DNA from: DATLGB01 sp964242305
GTDB taxonomy: Bacteria; Actinomycetota; Thermoleophilia; Solirubrobacterales; Solirubrobacteraceae
Assembly: GCA_964242305.1 (NCBI GenBank)
Contig: CAXTBB010000018.1
Coordinates: 1-64,000 of the forward strand
DNA length: 64,000 bases
Direction: 5' to 3'
Shown piece by piece: positions 23,920 through 32,271 of this stretch. A program made the position numbers and the translations under genes. The notes under the pieces were generated by a model. The model made no database searches and was not told where the DNA came from. It saw only the letters and a list, made by a program, of their open reading frames with translations. Position 1 is the stretch's first letter; every line of letters begins with the position of its first letter.

Positions 23920-24536
23920 GCCGCCGCTTCGACGCGCTGTTCGTCGACTTCGGCGGTGTGCTGACCTCGAACGTGTTCGACGCGTTCGGCGACGCCTGCG
24001 AGGCAGCCGGCCTGCCGCGCGACGCCTTCGCCCGCCTGCTGCGCACCGATCCGGCCGCCGCTCGGCTGCTCCGCGACGTCGAGACGGGGCACCTGTCCGA
24101 AGCCGACTTCGAGCGCCGCTTCGCGCCGATGCTGGCCGCCGGCACGGGCATCACGATCGAGCCCGCTGGGCTGATCCCGCGGCTGACCGCGACCCTGCGC
24201 GCCGACGAGCCGATGCTCGACGTCCTCGAGCGCATCCACGACACCGGCGTGACGACCGCGGTCGTCTCAAACTCGTTCGGCCACGGCGCCTACGACGGCT
24301 TCGACCTCGACCGGCGCGCGGACCACGTCGTCCTGTCGGGAGCGGTCGGTGTTCGCAAGCCGTCGCGCCGCATCTACGCGCTGGCCGCCGAGCTCGCCGG
24401 CGTCGACCCGGCCCGCTGCGTCTTCGTGGACGACCTCGAGCAGAACGTCACCGGAGCCGAGCGTGTCGGGATGACCGGCGTGCACCACACCGACGCCGCC
24501 GTGACCGTCCCGAAACTCGAGGAGCTGTTCGCATGA
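23916..24536 (+). CDS. HAD hydrolase, epoxide-hydrolase-N / ACAD10-N type
   Basis: 206 residues from GTG 23916. Motif I FVDFGGVLTSNVFDAFGDAC (about 9-28), motif II TAVVSNSFG, motif III lysine in GVRKPSRRIYALAAELAG, motif IV VFVDDLEQNVTGAERVGM. The FGGVLTS start and RKPxxxIY pattern match the HAD domain at the N-terminus of soluble epoxide hydrolase and of ACAD10. It overlaps the acyl-CoA dehydrogenase by four bases and the following SDR by four (ATGA), so it belongs to the same unit. It could remove phosphate from a pathway intermediate or damaged CoA ester. Confidence 0.85.
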   Translation: MSRRFDALFVDFGGVLTSNVFDAFGDACEAAGLPRDAFARLLRTDPAAARLLRDVETGHLSEADFERRFAPMLAAGTGITIEPAGLIPRLTATLRADEPMLDVLERIHDTGVTTAVVSNSFGHGAYDGFDLDRRADHVVLSGAVGVRKPSRRIYALAAELAGVDPARCVFVDDLEQNVTGAERVGMTGVHHTDAAVTVPKLEELFA

Positions 24537-25294
24537 GCGACCGACGCGCCCTCGTCACCGGCGCCAGCCGCGGCATCGGCCGCGGCATTGCCGTCGCCCT
24601 CGCCGACGCCGGGCACAGCGTCGCCCTCGCCGCCCGCGACGAGGCCGGCCTGCGGGAGACGGCCGCCGCCGCCGGCGACGGCCCGGTCCTGCCGTCCGAC
24701 CTCAGCGACCTGGACGCGTGCGCGGCGCTCCCGGCCCGGGCCGCCGAGGCGCTCGGCGGCCCGGTCGAGATCCTGGTGCACGTCGCCGGCATCGCCCGCA
24801 ACGGCGCCGTCGGCGGCCTCACCCTGGCCGACTGGGACGAGTCCATGCGCGTGAACGTGACGTCGTTGTTCGTGATGGCCGGTGACGTCCTGCCGGCGAT
24901 GAAAGCGGCCGGCTGGGGCCGCATCGTCTCCATCGGCTCGCTCTACTCGCGCTTCGGCGTGTCGCACACCGCCGCCTACACGACCTCCAAGCACGCGGTC
25001 CTCGGCCTCACCCGCGTCCTCTCCGCCGAGGGCGTCAAGCACGGCGTCACCGCCAACTGCCTCCTCCCCGGCTGGGTCGACACCGAGATGGTGCGCGGCG
25101 AGGCCCAGAAGGTCTCCGACGCCCGCGGCACCCCGCCCGACGAGGTCATCAGGAAGTTCCTGCGCAACCAGCCGCTCGGGCGGATGGTGTCCACCGCCGA
25201 GGTCGGCGCGCTGGCCAGGTTCCTCTGCTCCGACGACGCCGCGCCGATCACCGGCCAGGCCGTGAACATCGACGGCGGGTCCTTCCAGGGCTAG
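24533..25294 (+). CDS. short-chain dehydrogenase/reductase
   Basis: 253 residues. Classical SDR: NAD(P) motif TGASRGIGRGIAVAL (about 9-23), HVAGIARNG (NNAG-like), catalytic Ser in SIGSLYSRFG, YTTSKHAVLG (YxxxK), and a C-terminal PITGQAVNIDGGSF. Similar to FabG/3-hydroxyacyl reductases. Coupled to the HAD gene by ATGA. In the Lva pathway an SDR interconverts 4-oxo- and 4-hydroxyacyl-CoA; an equivalent role is plausible here. It converges on the alcohol dehydrogenase at 25291, sharing four bases. Confidence 0.9.
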   Translation: MSDRRALVTGASRGIGRGIAVALADAGHSVALAARDEAGLRETAAAAGDGPVLPSDLSDLDACAALPARAAEALGGPVEILVHVAGIARNGAVGGLTLADWDESMRVNVTSLFVMAGDVLPAMKAAGWGRIVSIGSLYSRFGVSHTAAYTTSKHAVLGLTRVLSAEGVKHGVTANCLLPGWVDTEMVRGEAQKVSDARGTPPDEVIRKFLRNQPLGRMVSTAEVGALARFLCSDDAAPITGQAVNIDGGSFQG

Positions 25295-26334
25295 GGAGTG
25301 ACGAGCACCTTCAGCGAGACCTGACGGTCGAGCTGGGTGCGGAAGGCTTCCTCGAAGTCGGCGAGCCCGAACTCGTGCGAGATGAAGATCGCGGGGTCGA
25401 CGTCCCCGCGCTCGATGGCGTCGATGACCATCGGGAACTCGTCGTTGTAGGCGAACGACCCGCGGATGGTCAGCTCCTTCTCGACGATGCGCGAGGGGTT
25501 GACCTCGATCTTGGCGTTGTACATCGCGGTCATTGCCAGCGTGCCGCCGTGGCGGACCGACTTGAGACCTTCGGCGAACGCCGGCGCCGCACCCGCGCAG
25601 TCGATCACGACGTCGGCGCGGGCGCCCAACCCGTAGCCGCCCGGGCCGGTGATCTCCCGCACGGCGTCGGTGATCTTGGTGGCGAGCGGGTCGACGGTGA
25701 CGTCGGCGCCGAGGGCCTGGGCGGCGGCGCGGCGGACCGGGGACGGGTCGGCGACGATCAGCGTGCCCGTCCCGCCCAGCTTGGCGAAGCGGGTGGCGGC
25801 GAGGCCGATCATGCCGGCGCCCAGCACCAGGGTGACGGTGCCCTCCAGCTCGCCCGCCTGACGGACGACACGGAGACCGACGGCGAGCGGCTCGACGAGG
25901 GCGCCGCCGCCGTCGGGGATCGAGTCGGGGAGGCGGAAGATCGTCTGGCCGGGGATCGCCCGCGGCACGAGGACGCGCTCGGCGAACGCGCCGCGCAGGC
26001 CGTAGCCGATGTTCATCGAGTGCCCGGCCTCGCACAGGTTGAGGCGGCCCTCCTGGCAGCGTGCGCACTGGCCGCACGGCAGCAGCGGGCGGACGGTGAC
26101 GCGGTCCCCGACGGCGATGCCCTCGACGCCGGGCGCCTCGGTGACGCGCCCGGAGAACTCGTGGCCGAGGATCTGCCCGGGCTGGGCGGCGATGCCGTGC
26201 GAGTAGGAGTGCAGGTCGGAACCGCAGATGCCGCAGGTGGCCACCTCCACGACGACCTGGCCGTCTTCGGCGTGCGGCTCGTCGAGTTCGACGAGCTCGA
26301 GCGCCTCGGGTGCGTTGTACCGGACTGCTCTCAT
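25291..26334 (-). CDS. zinc-dependent alcohol dehydrogenase (MDR family)
   Basis: 347 residues, last gene of the minus-strand operon. Catalytic zinc region CGICGSDLHSYSHG (Cys about 36) and GHEFSGRVTE; structural zinc cysteines CGQCARCQEGRLNLCEAG; cofactor motif TLVLGAGMIGLAATRFAKLGG followed by an Asp (VADPSPVRR), which favours NAD+ over NADP+. Resembles sorbitol/threonine/2,3-butanediol dehydrogenases. It oxidises a secondary alcohol; the substrate is unknown. The ATG overlaps the stop of the upstream SDR by one base. Confidence 0.9.
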   Translation of the reverse strand: MRAVRYNAPEALELVELDEPHAEDGQVVVEVATCGICGSDLHSYSHGIAAQPGQILGHEFSGRVTEAPGVEGIAVGDRVTVRPLLPCGQCARCQEGRLNLCEAGHSMNIGYGLRGAFAERVLVPRAIPGQTIFRLPDSIPDGGGALVEPLAVGLRVVRQAGELEGTVTLVLGAGMIGLAATRFAKLGGTGTLIVADPSPVRRAAAQALGADVTVDPLATKITDAVREITGPGGYGLGARADVVIDCAGAAPAFAEGLKSVRHGGTLAMTAMYNAKIEVNPSRIVEKELTIRGSFAYNDEFPMVIDAIERGDVDPAIFISHEFGLADFEEAFRTQLDRQVSLKVLVTP

Positions 26335-27056
26335 CAGACTCCTCCGAGTGCGGCCGAGAGGCCGCCGTCCACCGGCACGATCGCGCCGGTCATGTAGGGC
26401 GAAGCGGAGACCCAGCCGACGACCGCGGCGATCTCGGCGGCCTCGGCGGGGCGCCGCAGCGGGATGCGGGTGATGATCTTCTCCCGCGCGCGGTCGTCGA
26501 GCGCCCCGGTCATCTCGGTCTCGGTGAAGCCCGGGACGACGAGGTTGCAGGTGATCTTCCGGCGCGCGAGCTCGATGGCCAGCACGAGCGTCAGCCCGGC
26601 CAGCCCTGCCTTGGCGGAGCCGTAGGGGGCGTCGCCCGGGAACCCGCGGAAGCCGACGACGGCGCCGATGTTGACGATCGCCGCGCCCGCCTCCATCACC
26701 CGGACGGCCTCGCGGCAGATCCGGTACGGCGCAATCAGGTTGGCGTCGACCACGGCCTCGAAGTCGCCGTCGGGGAGCGTCTCGATGCGCCCGCCGCGGT
26801 GGATGGCGGCGTTGTTGACCAGAACGTCGAGCCCGCCGAGCCGCTCGACCGCGCCGGTGACCGCGGTGGCCGGGCCGTCGGGGGAAGCGAGGTCGACGCG
26901 CAGCCCGTGCGCGGCCGGGCCCAGATCCTCAGCGACCCGCTCGACCGCCTCGCCGCGGGCGACGAGCACGACGCTGTCGCCGCGCTCGATCGCGGTGGCG
27001 GCGATCGCGGCACCGATGCCCCGCGAGGCGCCGGTGACGAGCCAGCGACGCGCCAT
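26334..27056 (-). CDS. short-chain dehydrogenase/reductase
   Basis: 240 residues. TGASRGIGAAIAATA cofactor motif, NNAAIHRGG, active-site region NIGAVVGFRGFPGDAPYGSAKAG (YxxxK present; Ser position less clear), NLVVPGFTETEM, and closing GAIVPVDGG. FabG-like. It sits between two alcohol dehydrogenase genes in the same transcript: one base after the 27057 gene and overlapping the 26334 start codon. Likely acts on an oxidised intermediate from those enzymes. Confidence 0.9.
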   Translation of the reverse strand: MARRWLVTGASRGIGAAIAATAIERGDSVVLVARGEAVERVAEDLGPAAHGLRVDLASPDGPATAVTGAVERLGGLDVLVNNAAIHRGGRIETLPDGDFEAVVDANLIAPYRICREAVRVMEAGAAIVNIGAVVGFRGFPGDAPYGSAKAGLAGLTLVLAIELARRKITCNLVVPGFTETEMTGALDDRAREKIITRIPLRRPAEAAEIAAVVGWVSASPYMTGAIVPVDGGLSAALGGV

Positions 27057-28076
27057 CTACGCGCGCACGTCGACGACGATGCGCGACCCGCCGGTGTCGC
27101 CGCGCGCGACGCGAGCGACACCATCGGCGACGTCCTCGATGCCGATGACGTCGCCGACCACGCGCGGCAGGTCCAGCCGACCGGTCGACATCAATCCGAT
27201 GACGGCCTCGACCTCGGAGCGGTCGGCGCCGTAGGACCCGACCATCTCCCGCTCACGCAGGACGAAGGTCATGATGCGGCCGGCGGCGGCGGGCTCGTGG
27301 CCGACGCCGATGATGACCGCACGGCCGCCGTCGTCGAGCGAGCGCACGGCCCCTTCGACGGTCACGGACTTGCCGACGAACTCCAGCGACGTGTCGACGC
27401 CGCCGAGCTTGGTGATCTCGGCGAGGGCGTCGTCCGGGTGGTAGGCGGCGGTGGCGCCGGACTCCATCGCCCAGCCCCTCGCCTCCTCGCGGAGGTCGAC
27501 GGCGACGACATCCGACGCGCCCAGCGCGGCGGCGATGCCGACGGCCGAGAGCCCGAGGCCGCCGGTGCCCCAGACCGCCACGCGCGAGCCCTCGCGCACG
27601 CGGCCCTGGGTGGCGACCGCGTGGTATGCGGTGGCCACGGAGTCGGTGGCGACGGCGACGAGCTCGTCCGACATGCCCTCCGGCGCCTCGATCAGCTGGG
27701 AGACCGGGACGGTGGTGAGGTCGGCCCACGCGCCGTGCGTGTCGGCGCCGATGCACAGCCGCGCCTTGCACAGCACCGACCGGCCGTTCAGGCAACGGTC
27801 GCAGACCCCGCAGGTGATCAGCGGGACGATGGCCACGCGGGTGCCGATCGGCGGGCCCTCCGTGTCGGGGCCGAGCGCCTCGACGTAGCCGCACGGCTCG
27901 TGGCCGAGCACGATCGGCATGAACGCCGTCCTGGCCGAGCCGTCGATGACGAAGTGGGTGTCGGAGCCGCAGATGCCGACCTTGGTGAGGGAGATCAAGG
28001 CCTCGCCGGGCCCCGGCTCGGGCTCGGGCCACTCGCGGACGGTCAGCCCGGACTCGTCGAGGACGGCAGCGCGCAT
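27057..28076 (-). CDS. zinc-dependent alcohol dehydrogenase (MDR family)
   Basis: 339 residues. Catalytic zinc site GICGSDTHFVID and GHEPCGYVEALG; structural zinc cluster CGVCDRCLNGRSVLCKARLC; cofactor loop AVWGTGGLGLSAVGIAAALG followed by VAVDLREEARGWAMES (acidic residue, NAD+ type). Second zinc alcohol dehydrogenase of the operon, clearly different from the 25291 copy. It begins 10 bp after the PTE-like gene. It may oxidise the hydroxyl group released by that hydrolase (inference). Confidence 0.9.
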   Translation of the reverse strand: MRAAVLDESGLTVREWPEPEPGPGEALISLTKVGICGSDTHFVIDGSARTAFMPIVLGHEPCGYVEALGPDTEGPPIGTRVAIVPLITCGVCDRCLNGRSVLCKARLCIGADTHGAWADLTTVPVSQLIEAPEGMSDELVAVATDSVATAYHAVATQGRVREGSRVAVWGTGGLGLSAVGIAAALGASDVVAVDLREEARGWAMESGATAAYHPDDALAEITKLGGVDTSLEFVGKSVTVEGAVRSLDDGGRAVIIGVGHEPAAAGRIMTFVLREREMVGSYGADRSEVEAVIGLMSTGRLDLPRVVGDVIGIEDVADGVARVARGDTGGSRIVVDVRA

Positions 28077-28086
28077 CCGGCAGCTC

Positions 28087-29022
28087 CTAGGTGGTCCACG
28101 CGAAGAAGCGCGCGGGGTTGTCGATCAGCAGGCGGTCGGTGTCTTCGCGGGACACGCCCTCGGTCCACAGCCACGGCACGAAGCGCCACAGGATGTAGGT
28201 GAAGCCGGGACCGCCGCCGTAGGAGGTCAGGTAGGACTGGCGGGCGATGTCGCCGGCCAGCATCAGCTGGTCCCCGTAGCCCTCGTCGATCAGGCGCTTG
28301 ATGAACGCGATGCGCGTCGCGTCCGGCCCGTAGTGCTCCTTGGAGATGCAGTCGTAGCCGATGCGCGCGCCCGTCTTGACGACGGCGAGGTGCTGATCGA
28401 AGTCGAGCTTGAGGTCCTGGTGGCCGATGCAGACCTTCTCGAGGTCGGCGCCCGCCTCCTCGAAGATGCGGATCTGCTCGAGCGGGATCGTCCCCTTCGT
28501 CGTGTGCGTGGTGATCGGCACGCCGAGGTCGCGCTGCACGATCGCAGCGGCCGTCAGCATCTTGACCTCGTCGGGATGGACCTGATCCTTGGACGTGCCG
28601 ACCTTGATGACGCCGGCGCGGACGTCGGGCGCGTCGACGTAGCCCTCTGTCAGATCCTGCACCATCTCGTCGACCAGCGAGGCGACGGTGCGCTCGGAGA
28701 GGTCGAGGACCCCGCGCCAGTAGCCCTCCATGATGTGCCCGGTGGCGGCGATGACATTGACGCCGGTCCGCCGTGCGAGCTCGGCGAGGCCCGCGGCGTC
28801 ACGGCCGTACTCGGAGCAGGTGACCTCGACGATGGTGCTCCCGCCCGCCTGCTTGAAGAGGTCCATCTCGGCGGCCGACTTGTCGATCGATCCGAGGATC
28901 ATGTCCTCCGATCCCTTGAGCAGGTGCTCGCCCGGGTCGGTGAGCAGGTGCTCGTGCGCGTAGGTGACGCCGAGCGCGGACGGCTCGATCTCGCCGAGCA
29001 CGGTGTGGACGCTGCCGGTCAT
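28087..29022 (-). CDS. phosphotriesterase-family metallohydrolase (PTE-like lactonase)
   Basis: 311 residues from ATG 29022 (an upstream in-frame start would lie inside the winged-helix gene). Metal ligands of the family appear in order: THxH-like YAHEHLL (His about 21 and 23), bridging lysine in AGVIKVGTS, His in PITTHTTKG, His in VCIGHQDL and Asp in MLAGDIARQ. PTE-like lactonases open gamma/delta-lactones; true phosphotriesterases are rare derivatives (family knowledge). Opening a lactone to a hydroxy acid would feed the acyl-CoA synthetase and dehydrogenases in the same operon. ATGA overlap with the upstream gene. Confidence 0.88.
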   Translation of the reverse strand: MTGSVHTVLGEIEPSALGVTYAHEHLLTDPGEHLLKGSEDMILGSIDKSAAEMDLFKQAGGSTIVEVTCSEYGRDAAGLAELARRTGVNVIAATGHIMEGYWRGVLDLSERTVASLVDEMVQDLTEGYVDAPDVRAGVIKVGTSKDQVHPDEVKMLTAAAIVQRDLGVPITTHTTKGTIPLEQIRIFEEAGADLEKVCIGHQDLKLDFDQHLAVVKTGARIGYDCISKEHYGPDATRIAFIKRLIDEGYGDQLMLAGDIARQSYLTSYGGGPGFTYILWRFVPWLWTEGVSREDTDRLLIDNPARFFAWTT

Positions 29023-29597
29023 TCGGAGCCTTCCTCGGCCCGGGTGCGCCCGAGGGTCAACAGGAAGTCCTCGTGGCACTCGAACCAGACGTTGTGGTAG
29101 CTGTCGACGCGGGGGGAGACGAAGTAGCGCGGGTCGTCCTCGATCTTCTCGAGGGCGCCGCCGAGCCGCCGCCCGTAGCCCGCGAAGCGCGGGACGACCT
29201 CGCCGGTCTGGGCCAGGGCGCGGTCGGCCAGCTCGTGCACGTCCTCGAGCCGTCCGAGCAGGTCGAAGCGGTCGTCGTCGGTGGCGGCGTGCTGCCAGCG
29301 CGCGGCCAGGCCCTTGACGTCGTTGTTGAGGGCGAGGAACCCGTCGTAGAGATCGGCGAGCGAGGCCCGGGTCTCCGGGGGATGGGCCGCCGCCAGGTCG
29401 GCGGCGTGGCGTTCGCGGCCCTCCTCGGAGAGCACCCAGCCGGGCCGCTTGCGCGAGGGCCGCTCGAAGGCGACGCCCTCGGCCTCGAGCTCGCGCAGAT
29501 GCGCGAGGACCGCGCCGGCGTCCATCCCGACCGCCTCGCCGATCGCCTCCGGCGTCGCGATGCCCTTCACGCGCAGCGCGTGGAGCACGTCATCCAT
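29019..29597 (-). CDS. winged-helix / MarR-like protein
   Basis: 192 residues. Residues 1-60 look like a winged helix: LHALRVKGIATPEAIGEAVG (HTH), AVLAHLRELEAEGVAFERPS, KRPGWVLSEEGRERHA. The rest is helical (LADLYDGFLALNNDVKGLAA; LEDVHELADRALAQTG) with conserved-looking aromatic residues at the end (YFVSPRVDSYHNVWFECHED). The same HTH-plus-helical layout occurs beside PEP-utilising-type proteins in catabolic clusters, but I do not recognise a named family. It overlaps the LLM gene by 8 bp. It could be a local regulator or a structural partner of the operon's enzymes. Confidence 0.7.
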   Translation of the reverse strand: MDDVLHALRVKGIATPEAIGEAVGMDAGAVLAHLRELEAEGVAFERPSRKRPGWVLSEEGRERHAADLAAAHPPETRASLADLYDGFLALNNDVKGLAARWQHAATDDDRFDLLGRLEDVHELADRALAQTGEVVPRFAGYGRRLGGALEKIEDDPRYFVSPRVDSYHNVWFECHEDFLLTLGRTRAEEGSE

Positions 29598-30618
29598 GGA
29601 GGGCCGCCCGCTCCGGGTTCAGCTCGCCCATGCGGGCCAGCCAGGCGATGGTGTCGCCGGCCATCTGCAGCGTCGCCTGCTCGACGCCCGCGTCGCGCAT
29701 GCGGTCCAGCTCGCCGGCGACCTCGGAGGACGAGCCGACGAAGCAGACCTTGCGCATCGAGTCCGGGGTGACGAAGGGCTCCAGGTGCTCGGGGGTGAAG
29801 ACGAGGTAACCCAGGAAGTTGTCGAAGTGGCGCGTCTGCTCGTCGAGGCTGGCGCGGTACTTGGAGTAGGCGCGGTAGCCGTCGCGGAACTCCGCGGGCA
29901 CCTCGTCGGCCGACGCGTGGTTGGCGGTCAAGTAGCGCAGCCGCGAGACGACCAGCGGGCCGAGGGCCGCGCGGGCGGCGTCGGTGTCGAGCTCCGCGTC
30001 GGACTCGATCGGATAGACGGCGAAGACGACCCCGAGCTGCGGGCTCTCGCCGACGCGCGCGCGGACCTCGGCGACGCCGTCGGGACCCGTCCAGCGGACG
30101 AGCACGCCGTCGATCGGCGCGCCGGCCGCGCGCCGCTGGCCCTTGGGGCCGAAGACGGACAGCCACAGCGGCACGCCGGGCGCGAGCGACATCCAGCGGT
30201 CGTCGGGGTGCAGGAACCGGATCGGCCGCCCGTCGAGCGACACCGTCTCACCCGCGAGCAGGCCGTGCACGATCTCCAGATAGGCGAACAGCTCGTCCTG
30301 CGTGGCCGGGCGGGCGCCGAGCGAGTGGCGGGCGGAGTTCCCGCGTCCGAGTCCGAGGACCGCCCGCCCCGGCGCCATCCGGGACATCGTGGCGATCGCC
30401 TGCGCCGTAGCGTGAGCGGGCCGGGCGTGAGGGTACGTCACGCCCGGCCCGACCTTCAGGGAGGAGGTGGCCTGAAGGGCTTCGGCACACGCCATGTAGA
30501 CGTCGCCGAAGACGAGGGGGCTGTCGTACATCCAGAGGTGGCTGAAGCCGGCCTCCTCGGCGGCGAGCGCGATCGGCCCGACGCCGGGATGGGCGTCCAC
30601 GTACAGCCCGAGGTCCAT
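29590..30618 (-). CDS. LLM-class F420-dependent oxidoreductase
   Basis: 342 residues. Begins MDLGLYVDAHPGVGPIALAA, then FSHLWMYDSPLVFGDVYMAC, VGPGVTYPHARPAHATAQAI, MAPGRAVLGLGRGNSARHSL and LWLSVFGPKGQRRAAG: a luciferase-like TIM barrel of the 5,10-methylene-H4MPT reductase type, normally F420-dependent. The start immediately follows the stop of the 550-residue protein B. Its place in the operon implies a redox step on the same substrate. Confidence 0.85.
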   Translation of the reverse strand: MDLGLYVDAHPGVGPIALAAEEAGFSHLWMYDSPLVFGDVYMACAEALQATSSLKVGPGVTYPHARPAHATAQAIATMSRMAPGRAVLGLGRGNSARHSLGARPATQDELFAYLEIVHGLLAGETVSLDGRPIRFLHPDDRWMSLAPGVPLWLSVFGPKGQRRAAGAPIDGVLVRWTGPDGVAEVRARVGESPQLGVVFAVYPIESDAELDTDAARAALGPLVVSRLRYLTANHASADEVPAEFRDGYRAYSKYRASLDEQTRHFDNFLGYLVFTPEHLEPFVTPDSMRKVCFVGSSSEVAGELDRMRDAGVEQATLQMAGDTIAWLARMGELNPERAALHG

Positions 30619-32271
30619 TTACGCCGCCGCCTCGGCGGTCGCCGGCGCCCCTGCGCGCCAGGGCTGCTCGCCGGCCTCGGTCCGCGTGGCGTCGAGGTCG
30701 GCGCGCACCAACGAGGAGCCGCGGTCACGCAACAGCCGTGACGTCTCCTGCGTGTAGCGGTACATCGCGTCGACCTCGGGCTCGGCGTGGTGGTACTTGA
30801 CCGTGTAGGCGTCGAAGTTGCGCCACGGGCCGTCGATCAGCGGTGACGTGAACGCCTTCGCCGCCGCGTTGAGCTCGTCCTCGGTGAGGCGCCCGGCGGT
30901 CGTCGAGAACGTGCTGGTCTTCGCCGGCAGGCTCCAGGTGCCGACGCAGTCCGACAGCCCGTTCGGGTTCACGCGCCGCGAGTAGTCGTGCTCGCCCAGC
31001 ACGTGGCCCGGGATCATGTGCGCCCCGCGGCCGGGATGGGGCAGCGGGCCGGCGCCGCCGCTGCGCCGCCACGACCCGTAGAGGATCGGGTGCAGGTAGT
31101 ACTCGTTGGACGAGCCGACCGAGCCGACCAGCGCCGCGAAGTTGTCCACGTAGGCGTCGTAGGCGTACTCCTCGTTGAACAGCGGCCACAGCCGCCGCGT
31201 GCGGTCGTCGACGAAGTCCCAGTCGGACTGCTTGTACTCGCCGGCCATCAGCAGCGCCTCCAGCGGCGCGCGCAGGTAGGTCTGGACGCCCGCCTCGGTC
31301 ATCTGGTCGAACGTCATGTCGGCGAAGCGCGAGTAGAGCTTGCGCGTCGCCTGCGTGAGCTCGTCGGCCAGCGCCAGGAAGGTCTCGGTCAGCTCGCGCG
31401 CCGAGTCCATCCCGACCGGGACGTAGCGGTCCGACAGGAAGTCCGACGCGTAGAGGCCCACGCCGACGATCGAGTCCTGGTAGTCCTCGGGCGTGGTGTA
31501 GGGGGTGCCCCAGTCGGTGATGTCGATCGACACGCCGTCCGTGATGACGACGACGGTCAGGTTGGAGTGCGTGACGCCTTCGGCGACCCCGTCGAGCCAG
31601 GCCAGCCCGCACTCGCCCATGTTCAGGAAGTCGCGCGTGTGCATGAGCAGCCGGTCGCCGAGCGCGTAGGGCCCGGAGGCGGCGAGCCCGGTGCGGCTCT
31701 CGCAATGGACGAGGAAGTTGTACTGCGTCCCGACCGCCATGAACTTGGCGGCCGCGTGGCGCAGCGCCTCGTCGCACGCGAAGGCGTCCGCCTCGAACAC
31801 CTGCAGCTGGCGCTCGTCGTCGTCGTGATTGATGTCCCCTGCGTCGAGGGCGTAGATGTGCCCGTCGTTGCGATGGAAGGCACCCGCCATCCGCTTGTAC
31901 CAGTCGACCATGAAGCACAGGTCCTCGAGGTTGTCCTCGGGCCCGATCAGGCCGAGGCGCATGAGCAGCGAGCGGCCGTTGAGGTAGTAGTTCAGCGACG
32001 ACCACGAGGTCAGCCGGGTGAGCGTCGTCGAGACGTTGCGGGTGCGGTGCCCGACGTCCTCGGGCGACACGACGGTGAGCGCCTTGCGGAGCAGATCCGG
32101 CCAGCGCCAGTACGTGTCGATCATGGTCATGTCGAGGTAGGGCAGGATCGGGAACAGCTTCGACTCCTGCGCGGTGCGCGTCACGCAGTTGTGCACGAGC
32201 ACGTCGTCGGAGCGCTGGATGAGGACGTTGGCCGCGTGCAGTTGCTCCTCGGTGATCTTCCACTCGCTCAT
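30619..32271 (-). CDS. unknown conserved protein, paralogue B of a pair (550 aa)
   Basis: 550 residues from ATG 32271, no signal peptide or membrane segment. I do not recognise the family. It is clearly paralogous to the adjacent 32268-33917 protein along its whole length; shared blocks include NCVTRTAQESKLFPILPYLD (about 28-47), HAAAKFMAVGTQYNFLVHCE, DRYVPVGMDSA, QATRKLYSRFADMTFDQM, YYLHPILYGSWRRSGG and HDYSRRVNPNGLSD. Many conserved His, Cys, Tyr and Arg suggest an enzyme or metal/cofactor binder. Its start overlaps the stop of paralogue A. Possibly two subunits of one heteromeric enzyme working with the swivelling-domain protein at 33914. Confidence 0.8.
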   Translation of the reverse strand: MSEWKITEEQLHAANVLIQRSDDVLVHNCVTRTAQESKLFPILPYLDMTMIDTYWRWPDLLRKALTVVSPEDVGHRTRNVSTTLTRLTSWSSLNYYLNGRSLLMRLGLIGPEDNLEDLCFMVDWYKRMAGAFHRNDGHIYALDAGDINHDDDERQLQVFEADAFACDEALRHAAAKFMAVGTQYNFLVHCESRTGLAASGPYALGDRLLMHTRDFLNMGECGLAWLDGVAEGVTHSNLTVVVITDGVSIDITDWGTPYTTPEDYQDSIVGVGLYASDFLSDRYVPVGMDSARELTETFLALADELTQATRKLYSRFADMTFDQMTEAGVQTYLRAPLEALLMAGEYKQSDWDFVDDRTRRLWPLFNEEYAYDAYVDNFAALVGSVGSSNEYYLHPILYGSWRRSGGAGPLPHPGRGAHMIPGHVLGEHDYSRRVNPNGLSDCVGTWSLPAKTSTFSTTAGRLTEDELNAAAKAFTSPLIDGPWRNFDAYTVKYHHAEPEVDAMYRYTQETSRLLRDRGSSLVRADLDATRTEAGEQPWRAGAPATAEAAA

